NCBI GenBank assembly: GCA_947258735.1
Contig: CAMYJJ010000222.1
Span: 1 to 5,182 of the forward strand
Source: Thermodesulfovibrionia bacterium
GTDB lineage: Bacteria > Nitrospirota > Thermodesulfovibrionia > UBA6902
DNA length: 5,182 bases
Direction: 5' to 3'
The position numbers were made by a program, and so were the translations under genes. Under the pieces are notes generated by a model. The model did no database searches. It saw only the letters and a list, made by a program, of their open reading frames with translations, and had not been told where the DNA came from. Below, one piece after another: positions 1-5,182 of this stretch (position 1 is the first letter of the stretch; each line of letters opens with the position of its first letter).

Positions 1-436
1 CGCCATAAAAAAGTGCACCTTGTCCCGTGAGTCAAAATCCGGAAATGTGTCCAGGATTCTATGGTATATTTCGATGGCCTCGTTTTTAAATAACCTGGAT
101 TCATACTGGGTGAGAGAGTTTTGCGGGCCGTCTGATTCACTGCTTCTGAGAAAGTATGTGATGCGTGACCGCTCGATATAGAGCTCTGCGAGGCGCAGAT
201 AGAGTTCAGGAAGATACGGTCTGCTTCTTGACCTGTCAATCAGCGTCTTTGTGTTTCTGATCGCCATTTCCGCTTTCCTGTTGTCCTGTGTAAGTTTCTC
301 AACAAACTTCTGCTGTATTCTGTTCCTGATATCCGTAGGTGTCCTGGCTGGCTCCCCTGGCTGCAAGAGCCAGGATAATAAGCAGCGTAAAGAAGATGCT
401 GCATGCTGTTTTTTTCATAAATTTCTTATTCATCAT
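1..436 (-). CDS. Exported TPR protein with a frame break after the signal peptide (partial, runs off the left edge)
   Basis: Two frames must be joined to read this gene. The first starts at ATG 436 (or 433, or 418), overlapping the previous gene's TGA as ATGA. It encodes a clear signal peptide (MKKTACSIFFTLLIILALAA) and then hits TGA at 301-299. The second is open from 414 to the window edge but has no credible start before 265. Its roughly 120 codons from 360 down are clearly coding: TPTDIRNRIQQKFVEKLTQD, YLPELYLRLAELYIERSR and EAIEIYHRILDTFPDF, TPR-type helices like those of Glt-associated proteins. Removing one G from the run at 354-357, or the 13 bp between two AGCCAGG copies, joins the frames as ALAAREPARTPTDIR or ALAARTPTDIR. 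The break may be a real mutation (pseudogene), a switchable repeat, recoding, or a sequence error. No strong Shine-Dalgarno is seen, so translation is probably coupled to the upstream gene. Confidence 0.72.
343..374 (-). repeat. 7-bp direct repeat with 13-bp period plus matching inverted copy, at the frame break
   Basis: On the minus strand AGCCAGG occurs at 362-356 and again at 349-343, 13 bp apart, and its reverse complement CCTGGCT lies at 374-368. CCTGGCT can pair with the first copy (7-bp perfect stem, 5-nt loop) or with the second (18-nt loop). The GGGG run at 357-354 lies in between. Because 13 is one more than a multiple of three, gain or loss of one repeat unit shifts the reading frame by one, which is exactly the discrepancy seen in the TPR gene here. 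Confidence 0.75.
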
Positions 437-1923
437 TTAAAAAAAATGTCCCATTCCTCTGATTGACTGCACTTTTCTGGCAGCGTAACGTTATAATCAT
501 CCAGCTCATCCGTCCAGAACTCTCCCTGAAATGGATAAGCAACCCTGCTTTTCATAGCTGTACCTGCATCTTTGATCAGGACATTGTCTCCTTTGTAATG
601 GTACTGGTTGACCCGTTGATACATGTCCAGACCTACTTCATACTCAAGAAGATGGGCCTCTTCTTCATACTGCAGAAGCTCGTTCGCCATGTCTTCATAC
701 TCATTTCTGACCAGCCTCTGAAGTTCCTTCACTGTTTCCTGGATCTGCAGGTTGTATATCTCGTCAATATAATCAAAGAGGGCTTTCTGAGAAATCTCTC
801 TTCCCTGTTCCCGCTCTTTTTCGAGCAGGAGAAGGAATCTCCAGGTTTCATTGATCTGCTTTTTATTCAGAATCACCTTCAGGAGATCTTCGTTTTCAAT
901 GGCGGTTCCGCGCGCATAAATCGCGCTTAATGAATCACTGTAGTGCTTATTAAATTCCTCGACAACTGATAAAGCCTTTTGATAATGACAGACAGATTTG
1001 TAAATGAATGACTTCAGGATATAGTATTCAGGGGTAAAGAAATCCTGAAAAGATGGGGCCTGAAATGAATAGAGCAGACCCATGGCCTTTTCATTGTCTC
1101 CATTCCGGTAATGGACCCATGCCCGTTCCATGAGGTTCTTTGCCTGATCAAGCATGGGTTTGTCGATCTGCCCGTACATGAAATCAGCTTCTTTGAAATC
1201 CCCTTTTTCATACAAAAGACGCGCCAGGGTCTTTCGTACATCATTTCTAAAGATATCTGACTGAGCCGGGCTCTTCAGGACCTCTTTCAACAGCGCAATG
1301 GCATCATCGATCCTGTCCTGATATATGCTGTAGAGCGCCTTCTGGTACAGGTACCTGTAAAAGTAATAGGACCCTGGTGTTATTTGCTCAAAATGCTCCT
1401 TTCCCCATTGATCAAAACCACGCTCCCAGTCAAATACGCCCTGATGGAAATTAATAAAATCAGTTAAGTGCTGTTCTACAAATCCATATTCATGGCTGCT
1501 GAGGACTTCACGGGTAACAAGCTCGCGGTCAAACGGCAGTGTCCGTGACACTTCCTCGATCAATTCCAGGGAATATGATACGATCTTCGGATTTGGTTTC
1601 CTGGTTACAAGATGTGAAAGCTGATCAACAGAGGCATGCGTGAAGCCACGTTTTCTCAATGAGATACCAAAGAAAAATTCGGCCCATTCATAATCCTGAT
1701 CATCAGGAGAGTTTTCTTTTAAATATGTGTAGAGAAACTCGCTTGCTTCCATATACCTCTTGTCCTGAAACAATGAATATCCTTTCCTGAACGCATCACT
1801 GTCTTTTTCCGATTGGTCCTGTTTAATGATTAACGCTGCTTCGTGTTGAGCTGCTTCTGCATGTCCGCACAGCAGAAAAAGAAACAGTAAGATTAATACA
1901 ATTGATTTCATTCTCATCATCAT
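433..1923 (-). CDS. Exported periplasmic TPR protein (GltC/NfsC-like)
   Basis: A 496-residue protein with a signal peptide (hydrophobic core VLILLFLFLLCG, likely cleavage HAEA/AQ after residue 24). The mature chain is built of TPR-like helix pairs, best seen near residues 43-76 (AFRKGYSLFQDKRYMEASEF), 190-220 (ALYSIYQDRIDDAIALLKEV), 227-255 (RKTLARLLYEKGDFKEADFM), 262-290 (ERAWVHYRNGDNEKAMGLLY) and 297-328 (PEYYILKSFIYKSVCHYQKA). Residues 385-432 are strongly charged helix, possibly coiled coil. The C-terminus carries YPFQGEFWTDELDDY followed by LPEKC, which I recall as typical of the GltC-like family. TPR arrays of this kind act as periplasmic scaffolds between inner-membrane and outer-membrane parts. 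The gene starts 4 nt after the barrel gene and its TGA overlaps the next gene's ATG. The TPR and export calls are firm; equivalence to GltC rests on context and motif memory. Confidence 0.82.
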   Translation of the reverse strand: MMMRMKSIVLILLFLFLLCGHAEAAQHEAALIIKQDQSEKDSDAFRKGYSLFQDKRYMEASEFLYTYLKENSPDDQDYEWAEFFFGISLRKRGFTHASVDQLSHLVTRKPNPKIVSYSLELIEEVSRTLPFDRELVTREVLSSHEYGFVEQHLTDFINFHQGVFDWERGFDQWGKEHFEQITPGSYYFYRYLYQKALYSIYQDRIDDAIALLKEVLKSPAQSDIFRNDVRKTLARLLYEKGDFKEADFMYGQIDKPMLDQAKNLMERAWVHYRNGDNEKAMGLLYSFQAPSFQDFFTPEYYILKSFIYKSVCHYQKALSVVEEFNKHYSDSLSAIYARGTAIENEDLLKVILNKKQINETWRFLLLLEKEREQGREISQKALFDYIDEIYNLQIQETVKELQRLVRNEYEDMANELLQYEEEAHLLEYEVGLDMYQRVNQYHYKGDNVLIKDAGTAMKSRVAYPFQGEFWTDELDDYNVTLPEKCSQSEEWDIFFK

Positions 1924-1927
1924 TACG

Positions 1928-2632
1928 CTACCTCAGGTACTTCTTGAGTTTTTCCATGGTTTCATCTTTTTCCGCCTTACGTGCAGACAGGTTAAAACGA
2001 TATCCAAGACTGACGCCGAACCAGAAATTGTTAATGGTCTTGTCTCCCCTGAAATTCAGCCAGTCCCTTAGTTCAATATTCAGGGCAAGATTTTCATTCA
2101 TAAATATTTTTTGACCGGCGCCAATACTTAAAGACGGGGCGATCTCATTTTCAGGATCTCCAACGCTGAACTGTTTTTCATATACCACAGCGCCGCCGCC
2201 TGCAAACAGATATGTCTCATGGTTGATAACAGACCGGTTTCTGAAAATGTCCTTACCATAGAATGGTGTTACAACCAGGTGGGAATGGACAGCATACTTC
2301 GGCTCTCTGATAATGGTCGGCGTAACACCGAAGTTATTTTCCAGATCAGCCTTCAGGTCTTTTTCGCGGTTAAATATATAGTGACCTCTTGCAACTTCCC
2401 AGGCAATAAAATCGTTAAAATGAAGCGTATATCCAAGGCTCAATGGAAACACATTATAGAAATCATCATTTGAAACATATCCGGATCCCAGGCTTATCTC
2501 ATGGGTACGATGAAACACCCTGCTCTGGATTGCCGAGACATGACCTTCCCTGTCCTGACTTTCACTATACCCGTTGTCAGCTGCTCCAAAGAGAAGAACT
2601 GTAATCAGGATTAACACATAACGTACTTTCAT
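1928..2632 (-). CDS. Outer-membrane beta-barrel protein of the myxobacterial gliding/sporulation type (GltA/GltB, NfsA/NfsB-like)
   Basis: A 234-residue exported protein. Residues 1-23 are a signal peptide (MKVRYVLILITVLLFGA, with likely cleavage near GYS/ES). The mature part shows alternating aromatic and polar strands typical of a small outer-membrane barrel: HEISLGSGYVSNDDFYNV, PLSLGYTLHFNDFIAWEVA, VVTPFYGKDIF, NHETYLFAGGGAVVYEKQF, SLSIGAGQKIFM, NLALNIELRDWLNF and FWFGVSLGYRFNL. The YTLHF..F.AWEVA and P.YGK segments and the GGGAVVYEK strand resemble the OMP_myx_plus barrel family (TIGR04565) that includes the Glt and Nfs outer-membrane parts. The last strand is followed by about 20 charged residues (SARKAEKDETMEKLKKYLR), so the chain does not end in the usual terminal aromatic. 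The gene starts 12 nt after the FHA/TonB-like gene behind a strong ribosome site and ends 4 nt before the TPR gene. Its likely role is the outer-membrane station of the complex. The specific substrate is unknown. Confidence 0.85.
   Translation of the reverse strand: MKVRYVLILITVLLFGAADNGYSESQDREGHVSAIQSRVFHRTHEISLGSGYVSNDDFYNVFPLSLGYTLHFNDFIAWEVARGHYIFNREKDLKADLENNFGVTPTIIREPKYAVHSHLVVTPFYGKDIFRNRSVINHETYLFAGGGAVVYEKQFSVGDPENEIAPSLSIGAGQKIFMNENLALNIELRDWLNFRGDKTINNFWFGVSLGYRFNLSARKAEKDETMEKLKKYLR
1930..1934 (-). promoter_or_regulatory. Shine-Dalgarno for the 496-residue TPR gene
   Basis: GAGGT on the minus strand lies 6 nt before the first of three consecutive ATG codons (1923, 1920, 1917) and overlaps the TAG stop of the barrel gene at 1930-1928. 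The spacing favours 1923 as the start, although 1920 or 1917 would change the protein by only one or two Met residues. Confidence 0.65.
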
Positions 2633-2638
2633 TCAACG

Positions 2639-2646
2639 ACCTCCTT
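2639..2646 (-). promoter_or_regulatory. Shine-Dalgarno for the outer-membrane barrel gene
   Basis: The minus strand reads AAGGAGGT, a near-perfect anti-16S match, 6 nt before the ATG at 2632. It fixes that start codon. It overlaps the TAA stop of the upstream FHA/TonB-like gene (2647-2645), so ribosomes finishing that gene stop on this site. This is much stronger than the sites before the other genes and suggests the barrel is made at a higher level. Confidence 0.85.
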
Positions 2647-4867
2647 AAAATCCCACAATGTCAAAGACAAAGGGATATGAAACAATAACTTCTGTATTTG
2701 TTGGTTTCGGGAACTGCCAGGTCTTAATCGCCCCCTTGATACAGGAGTGGATATTGTCTGACTTGACTGACGATGTCTTAATACCGACCTCTCCCACCAT
2801 TCCTGACAGCAGGATCTTCCATTCAAAGACAATACTTCCTGCAAGAGAGGGGTTGCCCATGAGAGCATTTTCATAACAATAGCTCACTTCATCCATGTGC
2901 TGATCTATCACCCGTTTTACCGCTTCACGGCTCATGCCACCCTGAACACGGACACTGTTATCAAGCTCAACTGATACCATGCCCTTGACCCCCTTTTGGC
3001 CGGCTGTCCCTTCATTTAATTCAGCGATCCTTCCCCCGCCTTTTGATCCGCCACTTCTCAGGACCTGGCTGGATCCCCGGGTCTTCAGCATCTCACCGAC
3101 AGGCAGTTCAATTTCAGGACTGTCCAGTTTTTCAGAGATACCAGACACCCTGAAATTGTCTTCACTCATGCGCGGTGAAGAAACAGTATCAAGGTTTGTG
3201 ACCGATGCCAGCGCTTCCTCTGGTTTGATCCCGCTGCTGCTACCGATCAAACCAAGTATCCCGGCCTGTTTTATATTCCTTTTTTTAACATTGCCTTTTT
3301 GTGCAGTTGTCTTTTTTATGGTCTTGACAGCCTTCTTCTTTATTGGAACCTTTTTCGGTTTCTTAACTTTCTTAATCACAGCCTTGTCAGTCTTCACCTT
3401 CTTTTTTTGAGGCTTGACAGGTTCCGGCCTGTTGAGTTTCGCTGTATCAATATGGACAAAGCGTGACTCAGGTTCTGACGGGGGCTGCTTTTGCGGCATT
3501 GTGACAAACAGTGCAACCAGCAGCATGATAACAAGATGAAATCCGGCCGAGTGCAAAAGGTTTTTATGAAATCTCTTTTCCGGTGCTGGAGAACCGGCAA
3601 CATGAGGACTCTTTGATCTGACAACCCTTCTGATCAGATAATTGTAATGATCATCGGTTAATATTACCGTGCCTTTTTCCGGTACTGCTGAGCGGTAGAT
3701 CTCTTTTCTTTTACTGTGCACATTTTCATGAGTACATAACCCGGCAATATCCGTATCCGGCTCATTGTCGATACATAGCTGTCCTCTGAATCGGTCTGTG
3801 AAATAGAAGTAACAGCCATGACTGTTTTTATTTTCTGCCAGACAAAATTTTCTTTTTCCATCCGCATATTGATACTTCTCTTTCTCATCAAGAAAACTGA
3901 TATCATAAATATGGTCGTCCCTGTATTTTATGATCTGAAGAGCAACGAGTCCGGTTACCGACGTAGAATTAATCTGCCTGTCTTCCAACAGCCTTTCTCT
4001 GAGAAATAATGGGAGATCTCCTACATCATCATCTTCATCCTCTTCTGTTTCTTCCCCATAAACAAAAGAGTCGGCTGTACGCTGCCGGAATTGAGTTTCG
4101 ATCTCATGCAGAAATTCTTCAGCAACAGTATTATTCAATTCAGGAGCTGTGGTCTGATCTAATGCAATTGGATTTTCTGTGTCATACTCCGGTTCGATCA
4201 GAATATCGCCTGATGCTGTATCTTTTGCACATATCTCTGACTCACTTGCATCTTCAATAGTCTGTGCGGAGTCCTTACCCTTCACAAGAGGGATGATTTC
4301 ATGTTCTATGAGACACTCCCTTTTCATGGTAGTTGACGTTGCCAGGCGTTCCTCCTCCTGATTGAGTGATGATGTTGCAGTAAATTCCTCTACAGGCTCC
4401 TTAACCGTTTCCGGTCCTGCAATTGTCATCTCATCATCAGTAATGGAAACACAATCCTCCAGCACAGTATCCGGGGATATATGATTAGCTAATTCCGACA
4501 GGACCGCATTTAATGAAGATGGTTTCTTAATCTTGGCTTTAAGGGTGTAAGAACCGATTTTTACGGAATCCAGAGGCCCCAGTGTACGTGTTGATACGAG
4601 TTCATCGTTTACACGTACTCCTTCAATGACACTGATATCAAAAACAGTGATTTCATTACCAGTCACATAAAAAACCGCCTGTACATCTGCAATAGTTTCT
4701 TCATCCAGAACGATATCTGCTTTTGTATTTTTTCCAATTGAAACAGATTGCTGGGCAAAGCAGTCCCATCCCAGCAGTTCACCGTCCTGATACACAAAAC
4801 ACTCTATCACAGTGCTTTTTTTGTTAATCTTTATTTCTGTTTTAACTTCTCTGGCTGATTCAAGCAT
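2645..4867 (-). CDS. FHA-domain, single-pass TonB-like protein with AgmX/PglI C-terminal domain (GltG/NfsG-like)
   Basis: A 740-residue inner-membrane protein that probably links the cytoplasm to the periplasm in a Glt/Nfs-type trans-envelope machine. Residues 1-115 form an FHA-like beta fold (SIGKNTKADIVLDEE, then VRVNDELV). Residues 116-295 are an acidic, low-complexity linker ending in an E/D run near 272-282. Residues 303-416 look like a second beta-rich cytoplasmic domain. Residues 437-457 are the only transmembrane segment (AGFHLVIMLLVALFVTM). A Lys-rich periplasmic arm follows, with 22 Lys between 485 and 533, then AGILGLIGSSSG and a Gly-rich linker near 605-612. Residues 645-736 match the AgmX/PglI (myxo_SS_tail) domain: YCYE, NPSLAGSIVFEWKI, CI and WQFPKP, with Cys664 and Cys709 placed for a possible disulfide. 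M. xanthus GltG has the same FHA-TM-TonB layout. The ATG at 4867 is preceded by only a weak GGA 9 nt upstream. The stop overlaps the next gene's Shine-Dalgarno. Family assignment is strong; GltG versus another paralogue is less certain. Confidence 0.88.
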   Translation of the reverse strand: MLESAREVKTEIKINKKSTVIECFVYQDGELLGWDCFAQQSVSIGKNTKADIVLDEETIADVQAVFYVTGNEITVFDISVIEGVRVNDELVSTRTLGPLDSVKIGSYTLKAKIKKPSSLNAVLSELANHISPDTVLEDCVSITDDEMTIAGPETVKEPVEEFTATSSLNQEEERLATSTTMKRECLIEHEIIPLVKGKDSAQTIEDASESEICAKDTASGDILIEPEYDTENPIALDQTTAPELNNTVAEEFLHEIETQFRQRTADSFVYGEETEEDEDDDVGDLPLFLRERLLEDRQINSTSVTGLVALQIIKYRDDHIYDISFLDEKEKYQYADGKRKFCLAENKNSHGCYFYFTDRFRGQLCIDNEPDTDIAGLCTHENVHSKRKEIYRSAVPEKGTVILTDDHYNYLIRRVVRSKSPHVAGSPAPEKRFHKNLLHSAGFHLVIMLLVALFVTMPQKQPPSEPESRFVHIDTAKLNRPEPVKPQKKKVKTDKAVIKKVKKPKKVPIKKKAVKTIKKTTAQKGNVKKRNIKQAGILGLIGSSSGIKPEEALASVTNLDTVSSPRMSEDNFRVSGISEKLDSPEIELPVGEMLKTRGSSQVLRSGGSKGGGRIAELNEGTAGQKGVKGMVSVELDNSVRVQGGMSREAVKRVIDQHMDEVSYCYENALMGNPSLAGSIVFEWKILLSGMVGEVGIKTSSVKSDNIHSCIKGAIKTWQFPKPTNTEVIVSYPFVFDIVGF

Positions 4868-4923
4868 GTTCAGTTTTCCATCGTAAAAGTATTGACGTTA
4901 AATGCATGACTGCCAAACACCAT

Positions 4924-5182
4924 TTATTCTTCACCATTGATCCCCTTCAGTGTCCCTTGCGGTACATCTTCCATAATTTCTTCTCTAAAGTGTTCTCTGC
5001 TTTTCAGCATGCTTTTAATCTCACTTTTTTTGCGTTTGAGCAGATATACCGCACCGGATTTAATTGTCTGCCCCATGATAAAGGCATTCCCGAAATCAAT
5101 CCGTTCAAGCAGCTCAGGGCTACTTCCCTGCAGGCCTTTTCCAGACTGAGCTGTACCCTCCTGAACTATCCCTTCTGCCAGT
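4924..5182 (-). CDS. C-terminal part of an unrecognised protein encoded upstream of the FHA/TonB-like gene (partial)
   Basis: The frame is open from the window edge to a TAA at 4926-4924 and gives 85 complete codons; the start lies outside the window. I do not recognise the family. The visible part is hydrophilic, with no membrane segment, signal peptide or Cys. It begins with a low-complexity Gly/Ser/Gln stretch (about visible residues 4-21). A compact block follows that includes ERIDFGNAFIMGQ, SGAVYLLKRKKSEIKSML and SREHFREEIMEDVPQG. This looks like mostly charged alpha-helix and could be a conserved C-terminal domain. The gene ends 56 nt before the FHA/TonB-like gene on the same strand and is probably in the same operon, which would make it a cytoplasmic or accessory part of the same envelope machine. 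That role is inferred from position only. Codon usage resembles that of the neighbours. Confidence 0.7.
   Translation of the reverse strand, partial: LAEGIVQEGTAQSGKGLQGSSPELLERIDFGNAFIMGQTIKSGAVYLLKRKKSEIKSMLKSREHFREEIMEDVPQGTLKGINGEE

Noticed and set aside
364..366. TTG as the start codon of the left-hand TPR gene in its downstream frame
   Set aside because: No ribosome site lies upstream, it would leave the protein without a signal peptide, and a proper signal peptide is encoded in the adjacent frame right after the upstream stop.
356..374. The 7-bp hairpin as a transcription terminator
   Set aside because: It sits inside a signal-peptide region with coding sequence downstream and is not followed by a T-run on the minus strand.
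439..446. Run of eight T (minus strand) near the end of the 496-residue TPR gene as a transcript-slippage site fusing it to the next gene
   Set aside because: Adding or removing one base leads to a stop within a few codons in both cases, so slippage would not create a fusion.
463..930. Plus-strand open frame of about 155 codons
   Set aside because: It lies entirely antisense to the TPR gene, has no ribosome site or recognisable domain, and its composition is the mirror of the coding strand.
1860..1875. LLCG in the 496-residue protein's signal peptide as a lipobox
   Set aside because: The residue before Cys is Leu rather than Gly, Ala or Ser, and a good type I cleavage site (AEA/AQ) follows; a lipoprotein is unlikely.
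2979..3410. Plus-strand open frame of 143 codons rich in Phe, Leu and Pro that looks membrane-like
   Set aside because: It is the antisense of the Lys-rich arm and Gly/Ser linkers of the FHA/TonB-like gene; Lys codons read backwards give Phe and Leu, which mimics a hydrophobic protein.
4868..4923. Internal promoter before the FHA/TonB-like gene
   Set aside because: No convincing -35/-10 pair is visible in the 56-nt gap; co-transcription with the upstream gene is simpler.

Overview
All supported genes lie on the minus strand, so the window is transcribed from right to left. They form one compact gene cluster of four complete or partial-to-the-edge genes plus the tail of a fifth. No RNA gene, mobile element, CRISPR array, promoter or terminator is visible. 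Base composition is moderate, and the genes look Gram-negative: signal peptides, an outer-membrane barrel and a TonB-like inner-membrane protein. The combination of families (AgmX/PglI-type C-terminal domain, myxobacterial-type outer-membrane barrel, periplasmic TPR proteins) points to the former deltaproteobacteria (Myxococcota, Desulfobacterota, Bdellovibrionota). The moderate GC fits a Desulfobacterota-like host better than a high-GC myxobacterium. This placement is an inference.

Layout in transcription order: (1) 5182-4924, the last 85 codons of an unrecognised soluble-looking protein; (2) 4867-2645, a 740-residue FHA / transmembrane / Lys-rich linker / AgmX-PglI tail protein resembling GltG/NfsG; (3) 2632-1928, a 234-residue outer-membrane beta-barrel resembling GltA/GltB and NfsA/NfsB; (4) 1923-433, a 496-residue exported TPR protein resembling GltC/NfsC; (5) 436-1, a second exported TPR protein that continues past the window and has a reading-frame break just after its signal peptide. 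Gaps are 56, 12 and 4 nt, then a 4-nt ATGA overlap, so genes 2-5 very probably share one mRNA and are partly translationally coupled.

Together the products span the envelope: cytoplasmic FHA domain, inner-membrane anchor, periplasmic arm, periplasmic TPR scaffolds and an outer-membrane barrel. This is the architecture of the Glt (gliding motility) and Nfs (spore-coat polymer) machines of Myxococcus xanthus, which are powered by TolQR/ExbBD-like motors (AglRQS). No motor genes are in this window. Which process this copy serves (motility, surface polymer handling or another envelope task) cannot be read from the sequence.

The most unusual local signal is at about 343-374. There the last gene changes frame exactly at a 7-bp direct repeat with a 13-bp period that also forms a hairpin.
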